NCBI RefSeq assembly: GCF_040105385.1
Contig: NZ_JBEDNQ010000015.1
Location: 62,001 to 126,000 of the forward strand
Reading direction: 5' to 3'
DNA from: Pseudonocardia nematodicida
GTDB lineage: Bacteria; Actinomycetota; Actinomycetes; Mycobacteriales; Pseudonocardiaceae
DNA length: 64,000 nt
Shown: in pieces, positions 50,907-59,905 of the stretch
Layout: each line of letters begins with the position of its first letter
How positions within the stretch are numbered: position 1 is the first letter of the stretch
Notes under the pieces: generated by a model
What the model was told of the DNA's origin: nothing
Database searches by the model: none
The model's input: the letters and a program-made list of their open reading frames with translations, nothing else
Translations under genes and position numbers: made by a program

Positions 50907-51646
50907 CCGCTCCCGACGTCGCGGCGTGGCCGGGCCTGCGGGTCACCGGAGCGCTCGCCGGCGGTCACCGCAGCGCCGTGTGGGCCGCCGAGGTCGGCCA
51001 CCGGCGGCTCGTCGTGCACCGCAGTACCCGGTCGTCCGCGGCGCTGGACTGGGAGCTGGACCTGCTCGACGAGCTGGCCGGCCACGGGTTCCGCGTCCCG
51101 GAGACGGTGCCCACCGCGGCCGGGGCCCGGCGCGACGGCCGGTTCGTCGTGCGGACCTGGCTCGACGGTGACCCGCCCGGCCCCGATGACCGGGACGCCG
51201 TGGCCGCCGAGCTGCGGCGGCTGCACGCGTACACCGGCGAGCGGCCGCAGCGTCCCGGGTTCGCGGGGACCGCCGCACTGGTCCGCGGCGGGACGCGCGG
51301 CGGCGACGTGGACCTGGCCGGCATGCCGCCGCAGGCGGCGTCCGCCTGCCGCGCCGCCTGGGCCGCGCTCGACGGCGAGCCGGTCTCGGTCGTCCACGGC
51401 GACCCCGGACGGGAGAACGTCCGGATGCTCGAGGGCCGCCCCGGCTTCCTGGACTGGGACGAGTGCCGCGTCGACCGGTCCGTCCTCGACCTCGACGGGT
51501 GGGCCGACGTCGGCGACACCGTGCGGCGGGCCGTGGACGCCTGGGAGGCGGCCGCCGGCTGGCGGGCCGAGCCGGCGTACGCGCGCACCAGGCTGGCCGC
51601 GCTCTGCGGCTCCGCCGTCGGCGAAACCGGTTCGCCGGTGGGGTAA
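50885..51646 (+). CDS. Aminoglycoside phosphotransferase/choline kinase-like protein
   Basis: 253-aa kinase-fold protein. A weak N-lobe (GALAGGHRSAVWAAEV) is followed by the APH catalytic loop VVHGDPGRENVRML (Brenner-type HGDxxxxN) and LDWDECRVDRSVLDLDGWAD in place of the DFG-like metal site. It presumably transfers phosphate from ATP to a small hydroxylated molecule; resistance function is not implied. The GTG start overlaps the sigma-factor gene by 22 bp, so coupling is possible, but the start is uncertain. Confidence 0.68.
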   Translation: MGTEGGLTAPDVAAWPGLRVTGALAGGHRSAVWAAEVGHRRLVVHRSTRSSAALDWELDLLDELAGHGFRVPETVPTAAGARRDGRFVVRTWLDGDPPGPDDRDAVAAELRRLHAYTGERPQRPGFAGTAALVRGGTRGGDVDLAGMPPQAASACRAAWAALDGEPVSVVHGDPGRENVRMLEGRPGFLDWDECRVDRSVLDLDGWADVGDTVRRAVDAWEAAAGWRAEPAYARTRLAALCGSAVGETGSPVG

Positions 51647-51727
51647 TCGCAGGTCGGGAGGGTGCTCGCGGATCTACCGTCGCGGCCGGACCTGCCGCCG
51701 GTGGCAGGTCCGGAGAAGGAGTTCCGC

Positions 51728-52279
51728 ATGCCCGCACTGACCACCACGACCGAGCTCGCCGACCGGTTGCTCGGGATGCGCATCGTGCTGCTCGCCCGCG
51801 AGCTGGACGACGACGTCGCCGCCGACGTCTGCGCCCGGCTGCTGCTGCTCGCGACCGAGGACCCCCGCCGCGACATCACCCTGCAGGTCCTCTCCCCCGG
51901 CGGGTCCCCGGTCGCGGCGATGGCGGTGCACGACACGATCCGCACCCTCGCCACCGACGTCGTCACCGTCGCGGCGGGATCGCTGGCCGGCCCGGTCCCG
52001 TTCGTGGTCGCGTCCGGCACCCCCGCGAAGCGGTTCGCGCTGCCGCACGCCGCGCTGCTCCCGTCCGACGACGACGGCACCGGCCAGGTCCGGGGCGCGC
52101 GCCCCGGCGACGTCCGGGTCCGCGCCGACCACCTGGCCGAGCGGCGCCGGGAGATCGCCACGCTGACCGAGCGGTACTGCGGGGGGCCGATCCCCGAGGG
52201 CTCCCGCGACCGCTGGCTCACCGCCGCCGACGCGGTGTCGCTCGGTCTGGTCGACCACCTGAAGGGAGCGGATAGCTAG
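51728..52279 (+). CDS. ClpP-like protein with incomplete catalytic triad
   Basis: 183 aa of ClpP/crotonase fold. ITLQVLSPGGSPVAAMAVHD corresponds to ClpP LyINSPGGxVxaG; VVTVAAGSLAGPVPFVVASG to the active-Ser segment; ERYCGGPIPEGSRDRWLTAADAV (first 20 shown in part) to the Asp segment. The Ser and Asp are present, but the segment FALPHAALLPSDDDGTG aligns with FALPNSRIMIHQP so that the catalytic His is replaced. It may be inactive or structural. Start MPALTTTTELA follows GAAGGAG. Its TAG stop is part of the -10 box of the MerR gene. Confidence 0.75.
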   Translation: MPALTTTTELADRLLGMRIVLLARELDDDVAADVCARLLLLATEDPRRDITLQVLSPGGSPVAAMAVHDTIRTLATDVVTVAAGSLAGPVPFVVASGTPAKRFALPHAALLPSDDDGTGQVRGARPGDVRVRADHLAERRREIATLTERYCGGPIPEGSRDRWLTAADAVSLGLVDHLKGADS

Positions 52280-52285
52280 CCTATC
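52271..52285. promoter_or_regulatory. GATA-N7-TATC site over the merR-like -10 box
   Basis: GATAGCTAGCCTATC contains GATA and TATC half-sites separated by 7 bp. The -10 box TAGCCT (52277-52282) lies inside it, 7 nt from the GTG start at 52290. A binding protein here would compete with polymerase, suggesting autorepression by the MerR-family product. Confidence 0.5.
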
Positions 52286-52289
52286 CGGT

Positions 52290-52931
52290 GTGCGCGTCTC
52301 CGAGCTGTCCCGCGCCTCCGGCGTCCCGGTGGCGACGATCAAGTACTACCTGCGCGAGGAGCTGCTCCATCGCGGGGAGACGACCTCGCCGAACCAGGCC
52401 CGCTACGACACCTCGCACCTGCAGCGGCTGCGACTGATCCGGGCACTGGTGGAGGTCGGCGGCCTGCCGATCGCCGGGGTCAAGGACGTGCTGGCCGCCG
52501 TCGACGACCCGGACGTCGGGGTGCACGCGATGCTGGGGCGCACCGTCTACGCGGTCACCGGGGCCGGCGACGGCGGGGATGACGACGCCGGGGAGTTCGC
52601 CGACCGGGCGGCGAAGGACCTCGACGCCATCCTCGCGCGCGCGGGCTGGCAGGTCTCCGACCGGGCTCCCGCCCTCGACGGCGCCCGGACCGTGCTCGCC
52701 CGGCTGCACGAGCTCGGCCAGTGTCCCGGCGAGGACACGCTGACGCTGTGGGCCGAGGCGGCGGACCGGGCTGCCGAGGGCGACATGCTGGCCGTCGGGC
52801 GCAGTGCCGGCCGCGCCGACGTGGCGGAGACCGCCCTGGTCGGCACCGTCCTCGGCGACGCCCTGATCGCCGCCCTCCGCCGGATCGCCCAGGAGAGCCA
52901 CTCCGCGCGGAGGTTCACGGCCGGAAGCTGA
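52290..52931 (+). CDS. MerR-family transcriptional regulator
   Basis: 213 aa. The N-terminal winged HTH is MRVSELSRASGVPVATIKYY, then LREELLHRG...NQARYDTSHLQRLRLIRAL, a typical MerR DNA-binding domain. The C-terminal domain is Ala/Asp-rich and helical with no cysteine ligand set, so an organic ligand or none is more likely than a metal. The GTG is leaderless. GATA-N7-TATC dyads lie on its own promoter and before the downstream membrane gene, which it probably controls. Confidence 0.85.
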   Translation: MRVSELSRASGVPVATIKYYLREELLHRGETTSPNQARYDTSHLQRLRLIRALVEVGGLPIAGVKDVLAAVDDPDVGVHAMLGRTVYAVTGAGDGGDDDAGEFADRAAKDLDAILARAGWQVSDRAPALDGARTVLARLHELGQCPGEDTLTLWAEAADRAAEGDMLAVGRSAGRADVAETALVGTVLGDALIAALRRIAQESHSARRFTAGS

Positions 52932-52955
52932 TCGGGATGGACACCGACCCGAATG

Positions 52956-52978
52956 GATAGTTACAGTATCCATACTGT
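52956..52978 (+). promoter_or_regulatory. GATA-N7-TATC operator and -10 box of the membrane-protein gene
   Basis: GATAGTTACAGTATC (52956-52970) repeats the dyad seen at 52271-52285 with the same 7-bp gap. A perfect dyad CAGTAT-CC-ATACTG (52964-52977) overlaps it. TACTGT (52973-52978) is a suitable -10, placing the operator in the promoter spacer, the classic MerR position. GGAGGTCCCG precedes the ATG at 53000. Confidence 0.55.
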
Positions 52979-52999
52979 CGGCCGGTCCCGGAGGTCCCG

Positions 53000-53962
53000 A
53001 TGTCGCTGCGTGAGGCCTTCGCCTGGCACCGCCCGCTGATGGCCGTCGGCCTGGGTTGCGCGGTGCTCGTCCCGATCGCAGCGCTCGGCGTCCTGCTGGA
53101 CCCACGCGTCCTGCTCGGTGCGCCGATCTGGCTCAAGCCGCTGAAGTTCGCCGCCTCCATCGCGATCTTCTGCATCACCTGGGCCTGGCTCTACGACCAG
53201 CTGCGCGCGCAGCGGGGCCGGCTGCGCGGGGCGCACCTCGCGGGCACGGTCGCCGCGGTGACGCTGGCGGTCGAGATCGTGGTGATCGCCGTACAGGCCG
53301 GGCGCGGGACCACCAGCCACTTCAACGTCTCCACCGGTCTGGACGCCACGCTCTGGGCGACCATGGGCGTGTCGATCGTCGTCGCCTGGCTCGGGTCGCT
53401 CTGGCTGACCGCGGGACTGTTCGGGGTCCGCGACCTGGACCCGGCGCGTCGAGTCGCGATCCGGACCGGCGCGGTGATCGCGCTGGTCGGGATGGCGCTC
53501 GGGTTCCTGATGACGGGCCCGACACCGGCCCAGCTCGCCGACTTCCACGGCATCGTGGGGGCGCACGCCGTCGGCGTCCCGGACGGCGGCCCGGGCCTGG
53601 CCCTCCTGGGATGGAGCACGACCGGCGGCGACCTGCGGGTCCCGCACTTCGTCGGGATGCACGCGCTGCAGCTGCTGCCGCTGCTGCTGATCGGGCTGGA
53701 GCTCGCGGCGTCCCGGGGCGGAGCGCTGCGCGACCCGCTCCTGCGGCGGGACCTCGTCGCCACCGCCGCCGCGGCCTACACGGGGTTGCTGGCGCTGCTG
53801 ACCTGGCAGGCGCTGCGGGGGCAGCCGCTGACCGCTCCCGACGCCTGGACCGCGGCCGCGGCGGGACTGCTGGTGATCGCGGCCGGGAGCACGGCCGTCG
53901 CCGTCTGGCGAGCGCGAGCGGCCCGGGACGACCGCGAGCCGGAGGTCACCGGGGCCGGGTGA
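53000..53962 (+). CDS. Multi-TM membrane protein, probable MerR target
   Basis: 320 aa with about eight TM segments; I recognise no named family. Conserved-looking polar blocks inside the membrane regions include WLKPLKFAASIAIFCITWAW, HFNVSTGLDATLWATMG and the pair FHGIVGAHAVGVPDGGPG and RVPHFVGMHALQLLPLLLI, whose histidines could bind haem or metal. It has a good ribosome site and a MerR-type operator immediately upstream, so its expression is probably switched by the adjacent regulator. The role is unknown. Confidence 0.65.
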   Translation: MSLREAFAWHRPLMAVGLGCAVLVPIAALGVLLDPRVLLGAPIWLKPLKFAASIAIFCITWAWLYDQLRAQRGRLRGAHLAGTVAAVTLAVEIVVIAVQAGRGTTSHFNVSTGLDATLWATMGVSIVVAWLGSLWLTAGLFGVRDLDPARRVAIRTGAVIALVGMALGFLMTGPTPAQLADFHGIVGAHAVGVPDGGPGLALLGWSTTGGDLRVPHFVGMHALQLLPLLLIGLELAASRGGALRDPLLRRDLVATAAAAYTGLLALLTWQALRGQPLTAPDAWTAAAAGLLVIAAGSTAVAVWRARAARDDREPEVTGAG

Positions 53963-54028
53963 CGCCGACCGGCTCGAGTCCCGGCGTTCGCGGCACGGTC
54001 CACCGATCCGGCGCCGTGACGGACCGCA

Positions 54029-54310
54029 TCACGATCCCCCGGCGTCCGACGGGTTCTCGGTCCGGGCGAGCTGTTGCGGCAGCCAGAACGTGCCCGCCAG
54101 CAGCAGGCCGGTGGCGAACACCAGCGGCGCGTTCAGCAGCACGCCGAGGACGAGCAGGGCCACCCCGGCCCACAGCATCAGCCGGCCGAACGCGGTGGCG
54201 ACGGCGGCACGTCGGGACCGCGGCAGGCTGAGCAGGCGGGCGAGCTCGGGATCGTCCGCGGCGAGGTGTCTGCAGATGGTGTCGAACTGGCGATGTTCAC
54301 GGGATCTCAC
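54029..54310 (-). CDS. DUF3040 membrane protein
   Basis: 93 aa. The soluble N-terminal SREHRQFDTICRHLAADDPE (20 residues) and two TM helices (about 42-58 and 61-78) match the DUF3040 pattern of Actinobacteria. The GTG at 54310 is chosen because AGGAGG lies 6 nt before it; an ATG 6 codons upstream sits too close to that site. Convergent with the membrane-protein gene. Function unknown. Confidence 0.78.
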   Translation of the reverse strand: MRSREHRQFDTICRHLAADDPELARLLSLPRSRRAAVATAFGRLMLWAGVALLVLGVLLNAPLVFATGLLLAGTFWLPQQLARTENPSDAGGS

Positions 54311-54421
54311 GGCTCGCCTCCTGCGCATCGGCTCGTGCCTCGACGGCAGGAGCCATCAGCGGGGGCGGTTGGTCGGTGAGCTCCATCACCCTGGTGTGGC
54401 GACCGTACACCTGCTCGGTCG

Positions 54422-54892
54422 TCAGCGGTGCTCGTCCGGCGGTGGGACGACCAGCACCGGCCGGTGCTGATGGCGGATCAGGCCGTGCGACACCGACGGT
54501 TCGAGCAGCCGCGACAGCGTCGCGGTCGCTCCCTCCCCCCGGGTACCGACGACGATCATCAGCGTGTCCCGGTCCTCGGCGGCCCGGATCAGGACGGTGA
54601 CCGGATCGCCGTGCCGGACCTCCTGCGTCCAGCGCAACCGGCCGCCGCGCCCCTCCGGGGTGGCGGCGAGGACGTCCTCGACGTGCTGGTGCCCGGCCCG
54701 CAGACGCCGTCGTCCCTCGTCCTCGTAGGTCTCCGAGTCGGGGTCGTCGGGGTAGTCGTCGGCCGTCACGACGTGCACCACCCGCAGCCGGGCACCCAGC
54801 CCCGGCGCGATCCCGGCGGCGATGGCGAGGGCGTGGTCGCCGGCCTCGGCCCGCCCGTACCCGACGACGAGCACCGGTTCCGTCTCAGCCAT
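54422..54892 (-). CDS. Universal stress protein (UspA-like)
   Basis: 156-aa single Usp domain. The N-terminal strand is PVLVVGYGRAEAGDHALAIA, and the ATP-binding-type loop is IVVGTRGEGATATLSRLLEP, followed by SVSHGLIRHQHRPVLVVPPP. The GxxG-9x-G(S/T) pattern is only approximate, so nucleotide binding is uncertain. An acidic insert (YPDDPDSETYEDEGRRRL) is present. It stands alone between the DUF3040 and HIT genes. Confidence 0.84.
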   Translation of the reverse strand: MAETEPVLVVGYGRAEAGDHALAIAAGIAPGLGARLRVVHVVTADDYPDDPDSETYEDEGRRRLRAGHQHVEDVLAATPEGRGGRLRWTQEVRHGDPVTVLIRAAEDRDTLMIVVGTRGEGATATLSRLLEPSVSHGLIRHQHRPVLVVPPPDEHR

Positions 54893-55005
54893 CGGGCCCC
54901 CTCCGACGATCCACTGCGGTGCGACAGACCTACGCCCGATCCGCCGGGACCGGCAACGCGGGGCGCTCGATTGCCACCCGGACGTGCACCGGGAAGGCTC
55001 GATGC

Positions 55006-55428
55006 GTGTCCTGCCCGTTCTGCGACATCGTGTCCGGTCAGCTTCCCGCGAGTGTTGTGGCGACGACCGACCGGGTCCTCGCGTTCTCCGACATCCACCC
55101 GGTCAACCCGGGTCACGTCCTGGTCGTCCCGGCCGCGCACGCGACCGGGCTCGAGGACCTCGATCCGGACGTCGGCGCGGAGATGTTCCGCGTCGCGCAC
55201 CGGGTCGCCGGAGCCCTGCGCCGGACCGACCTGCGGTGCGAGGGGGTCAACTTGTTCCTCTCCGACGGCGAGGCGGCGTTCCAGGAGGTCTTCCACGTGC
55301 ACCTGCACGTGATCCCGCGCTACCGGGGTGACCGGTTCCGGCTCAGTTCCGGCCGGTCACGGAAGCCGACGGCGCGGGCGGACCTCGACGACGTCGCCGA
55401 GCGGATCCGGGAGCGGCTCGGGAGCTGA
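55006..55428 (+). CDS. HIT-family nucleotide hydrolase
   Basis: 140 aa. It starts SCPFCDIVSGQLPASVVATT with the zinc-type Cys pair and carries HPVNPGHVLVVPAAHA and the catalytic triad HVHLHVIPRY. Family members hydrolyse dinucleoside polyphosphates or AMP-lysine-type adducts. The GTG at 55006, preceded by GGGAAGG, is chosen over upstream in-frame codons because CPFC begins most homologues. Confidence 0.88.
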   Translation: MSCPFCDIVSGQLPASVVATTDRVLAFSDIHPVNPGHVLVVPAAHATGLEDLDPDVGAEMFRVAHRVAGALRRTDLRCEGVNLFLSDGEAAFQEVFHVHLHVIPRYRGDRFRLSSGRSRKPTARADLDDVAERIRERLGS

Positions 55429-55460
55429 TCTCCCGCCACTGTCAACGTATAGCGCCTGCC

Positions 55461-55479
55461 GGGGCTTGCGGCAAGACCC
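55461..55479 (+). promoter_or_regulatory. Rifamycin-associated-element-like palindrome
   Basis: GGGGCTTGCGGCAAGACCC is a 19-bp near-palindrome with core CTTGC-G-GCAAG, 78 bp before the rox ATG. As I recall it, this has the length and core of the rifamycin-associated element (RAE) found upstream of rifampicin-inactivating genes in actinomycetes. A TATAGC box lies at 55448-55453. Confidence 0.75.
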
Positions 55480-55557
55480 GGGTTGCGTCGCAGAATCTTC
55501 CGGCTCACGCCGGTACCTGCGAGAACGTGGACCGGCCCCCGGGAGAACAGGTGGTCC

Positions 55558-56987
<1,430 letters not shown>

Positions 56988-56988
<1 letters not shown>

Positions 56989-57476
56989 TGGAGCGGCAGG
57001 AGATCGCGCAGGAACTGGCGGATGCGCAGGATCTGATCGCGTCGACCTCGGCCGCCCATCTCGCCTACACCGCGAAGGACGGGACCCCGCGCGTCGTCCC
57101 GGTCGGCTACTACTGGACCGGCGCGGAGTTTGTGGTCGCCACGCACCCGTACGCGCCCAAGCTCGGAGCGCTGAGGGAACGGACGGACGTCGCGCTGGCC
57201 ATCGACGGCGGCGGCACCCCGGGCGACGCCCGGGCGCTGTCGATCCGGGGGACGGCGAGCATCACCGTCGTCGACGGGATCGTTCCGGAGTACCTCGCCG
57301 CCGCGCACAAGTCCATGGAGCCGGACGTCGCGGCCGAGTTCGACAAGAACGTCCGCGCGGTGTACGACCAGCAGGCGCGCATCGCGATCACGCCGGCCTG
57401 GGTGCGGTTCTACGACTTCGGTGCCGGACGGATGCCCCGGAGCCTGCAGGCCTATCTGGACCGGGAGCGGCCCTGA
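56988..57476 (+). CDS. Pyridoxamine-5'-phosphate-oxidase-like flavin/F420 protein
   Basis: 162 aa with the split-barrel fold of the PPOX superfamily: SAAHLAYTAKDGTPRVVPVG, YYWTGAEFVVATHPYAPKL and IRGTASITVVDGIVPEYLAA. It probably binds FMN or F420. Not PdxH itself, since the PLP-binding C-terminus is missing. The ATG overlaps the rox stop, so it is cotranscribed and presumably rifamycin-induced too. A link to rifampicin metabolism is inference. Confidence 0.78.
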
Positions 57477-57500
57477 CGCGAGGACCGGGAAGAGGAGAGG

Positions 57501-57574
57501 TGGCCAGGGGCGGGGTCGAACCGCCGACCTTCCGCTTTTCAGGCGGACGCTCGTACCAACTGAGCTACCTGGCC
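57501..57574 (-). tRNA. tRNA-Phe (GAA)
   Basis: Cloverleaf on the minus strand: acceptor GGCCAGG/CCTGGCC, anticodon stem TCCGC/GCGGA around the loop CTGAAAA (anticodon GAA), T-arm GGCGG-TTCGACC-CCGCC. The 3' CCA is not encoded (CCT follows). Last in a tRNA-Glu/Asp/Phe cluster. Confidence 0.95.
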
Positions 57575-57619
57575 CCGGCCCTCGGAGACTCTCCGAAGAG
57601 GATCTCCGAGGTGGTGGAG

Positions 57620-57693
57620 CGACCCAGACGGGACTCGAACCCGCGACCTTCGCCGTGACAGGGCGACGCGCTAACCAACTGCGCCACTGGGCC
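57620..57693 (-). tRNA. tRNA-Asp (GTC)
   Basis: Minus strand: acceptor GGCCCAG/CTGGGTC, anticodon stem TCGCC/GGCGA around CTGTCAC (anticodon GTC), T-loop TTCGAGT, discriminator G. It lies 45 bp upstream of tRNA-Phe in the transcription direction. CCA is not encoded. Confidence 0.95.
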
Positions 57694-57732
57694 TTGCTCT
57701 GCGTGAGACATCGTAACCGATGGCTCACGCCG

Positions 57733-57805
57733 TACCCCCAACGGGATTCGAACCCGCGCTGCCGCCTTGAAAGGGCGGAGTCCTAGGCCGCTAGACGATG
57801 GGGGC
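57733..57805 (-). tRNA. tRNA-Glu (TTC)
   Basis: Minus strand: acceptor GCCCCCA/TGGGGGT (first pair G-U), anticodon stem CCGCC/GGCGG around CTTTCAA (anticodon TTC), T-loop TTCGAAT. First gene of the Glu-Asp-Phe cluster, an order common in Actinobacteria. Confidence 0.95.
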
Positions 57806-57932
57806 TCAGACGTTCCCGCGGGGCCCGTCCTTCCCTCAACGGCTGTCCGTTGGGAGCGGTGAAACCATACGACACCGCTCCCGGGGCCCGCGCAGGCACC
57901 CCCCGGTTCCGGCGTCGTGGCCGGTCAGGGGC

Positions 57933-58151
57933 TCACCGCGCGACGGGCGGCGGCTGTTCGGGGTTCGAGGAGATCAATCCGAGCATGTCCAGCAGCTCAC
58001 GCAGGTCCTCAGAGTCGGACGAGTTCTTCGCCACGATCATCCGGGCCTTCTGCACCTGGTCGTCCGAGACCTTGAACGCGTCCGCCGCGTTCCGCGGAGC
58101 CGGTATGGACCCCGTCTCCTCGTCGATGCCGCGCTTCGCGCCGATGCTCAT
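57933..58151 (-). CDS. Small conserved-looking hydrophilic protein
   Basis: 72 aa: MSIGAKRGIDEETGSIPAPR, then a helical region DDQVQKARMIVAKNSSDSED and LRELLDMLGLI, with a Pro-rich tail. No TM segment and no recognised family. GGGGAGG precedes the ATG. The longer frame upstream is a composition artefact. It lies just upstream of the tRNA-Glu cluster on the same strand. Confidence 0.6.
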   Translation of the reverse strand: MSIGAKRGIDEETGSIPAPRNAADAFKVSDDQVQKARMIVAKNSSDSEDLRELLDMLGLISSNPEQPPPVAR

Positions 58152-58356
58152 GAGGCCTCCCCGTAGGCCGTCAGGGCAACCGGCACCCCGGGGCGCCTCC
58201 CGGATCCACGCGGAGGTCGCGCCGGCGGAGCCGGCACCGCCGGTACCGCCACGTGCTGTGGCCGTGACCAAGACGTTACCGATCGCCGGGGTCACCCGCA
58301 CGCGTCTTCCCGAGTGACGGGACAACGCTCTGTCGATCACAGAGCGCCGTCGGTGA

Positions 58357-59646
58357 TCACCCGGCCGTGGACGTCCGGCACGGGCTCCCGGAGAGCTCCG
58401 CCGCCGGTACCGCGGCCGCCAGCACCCGGTAGCCCTCCGGTGCGGGGTGCAGGCCGTCACCGGAGTCGTGGCCGGCCCACAGCCGTTCCGGATCGTCCGG
58501 ATCGGCGAGCACCGCCGCGGCGTCGACCACCCCGTCGGCGCGCTGCGCGCCCTCGGTGCGCAGCCAGGTGTTGACGTGCTCGCGGGCGGCGACGGCGTCC
58601 GGACCGGACCGGCCACCGCTGGCCGACGGCGGGATCGTCGCGAGGAACACGCGCAGCCCGGCCGACCGGGCGCGGTCGGTGAAGGCGGCCAGGCCGTCCA
58701 CGAGATCGTCGCCGTCGGCTCCCGCGGCGAGGTCGTTGGTGCCGATCAGCAGCAGCACGTCCCGCACCCCCGCGACCCGTGCGACGTCGGCGTCGAACCG
58801 GCTCAGCGGCGCGTCCCCACCGGCCGGCGGGTCGTCATCGAGCAGCCGGTTGCGGGACAGCCCCGCGTTCAGCACGGTCATCGACCGGTCGCCGCCGAGC
58901 TCGGCGAGCCGGGTGGCGAGCTGGTCGGGGAACCGGTCGTCGCCGTCCGGGGTGCTGCCGACGCCGTCGACGAGCGAGTCCCCGATCACCAGCAACGCGC
59001 CGTCGGGCCGCGGGGCGAGCACCTCGAGCCCGGACAGCACCGGCCAGGACTGCAGGGTCGTGCCGAACCCGCCGGGACCGCGGTCCCCGGTCCGGTCACC
59101 GGGTCCGGAGAGCCAGGCCGTCCGCATCGCGACCGGGTGCGAGCTGATCGTCGGCGGGACCTCGACCAGGTACAGGCTCACCGTCAGCGGCTCGCCCGCC
59201 CGCACCGCCCGCGGGAGCGGGTCGGTCAGCACCTCGGCCCCCGGCTCGAGCACCGCGGACGGGCTCCCGCCGACGTGCACCGGCACCGGGTCGTCGTCGA
59301 GCGCGGCGGGCTCGCCGGCCCGGCCGAGCGTGACCGCCCCGATCCGCAGCGGCCCGTCGCCGTGCCGGTGCGAGAGCCGCAGCCGCACCTCGTCGCCGGA
59401 CGCCTGCGGCCGGATCACCATCCGCAGCGTCCGGCCGGCGAGCTGGTCACCCGGGACGGCCTGCTGGGCGGCGTGCCAGCCCGTCGTCCAGGCGGGCGCG
59501 CAGGACGACGCGGCCGCCGCCTCCAGCGGCAGGGCCCGCCCGCAGCCGGCGAAGCCGAGCCCGGCCAGCAGCGTCCCCAGCACGGCGAGCGCGGCGAACC
59601 CACGCAGGCGTCCGTCGGACCGCCGCTCACCGAGCCACGCCCGCAC
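58357..59646 (-). CDS. Exported SGNH/GDSL hydrolase
   Basis: 429 aa. An N-terminal hydrophobic segment ends GLGFAGCGRAL, a possible lipobox with Cys about residue 36. Residues about 55-200 form a beta-rich domain (RLRLSHRHGDGPLRIGAVTL). The SGNH esterase domain has block I LLVIGDSLVDGVG (nucleophile Ser), block III LLLIGTNDLAAG and block V DGLHPAPEGY with Asp and His. It probably deacylates lipids or carbohydrates outside the cell. The GTG at 59646 is chosen for its GAGGGG site; other GTG codons are near. Confidence 0.8.
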   Translation of the reverse strand: MRAWLGERRSDGRLRGFAALAVLGTLLAGLGFAGCGRALPLEAAAASSCAPAWTTGWHAAQQAVPGDQLAGRTLRMVIRPQASGDEVRLRLSHRHGDGPLRIGAVTLGRAGEPAALDDDPVPVHVGGSPSAVLEPGAEVLTDPLPRAVRAGEPLTVSLYLVEVPPTISSHPVAMRTAWLSGPGDRTGDRGPGGFGTTLQSWPVLSGLEVLAPRPDGALLVIGDSLVDGVGSTPDGDDRFPDQLATRLAELGGDRSMTVLNAGLSRNRLLDDDPPAGGDAPLSRFDADVARVAGVRDVLLLIGTNDLAAGADGDDLVDGLAAFTDRARSAGLRVFLATIPPSASGGRSGPDAVAAREHVNTWLRTEGAQRADGVVDAAAVLADPDDPERLWAGHDSGDGLHPAPEGYRVLAAAVPAAELSGSPCRTSTAG

Positions 59647-59905
59647 GCGCACCCCTCTCGTCCCTCCCGGATCCCGCACACCCCGGATCTCGCACACACT
59701 GTGTCGGACCCTCACTCGATCACGTTACGTGCATCCCCGGTGACGCTACGACGATCGGTGGCATGTGGACGGTGAGTGGCCGCCGTCGCGCGACGGACCA
59801 CTCGGACAGGGCGACGGGCGAGGGACTGCGAACTGTCGGTGGCGCGTCCTAGTGTCGTACCCCACAGGCGGCCGGTGCGGGCCGCCGGATGCGAGGGAGG
59901 ACGCG
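59647..59905. promoter_or_regulatory. Divergent region of SGNH hydrolase and prpE
   Basis: 259 bp. TAGTGT (59850-59855) is a candidate -10 for prpE, leaving a leader of about 45 nt with GGGAGGACGCG before the GTG. The middle contains ACGTTACGT and small dyads of unclear meaning. Confidence 0.35.

Noticed and set aside
50885..51646. Aminoglycoside-resistance gene
   Set aside because: Only the generic APH/choline-kinase fold motifs are present; nothing in the sequence or context supports a specific antibiotic substrate.
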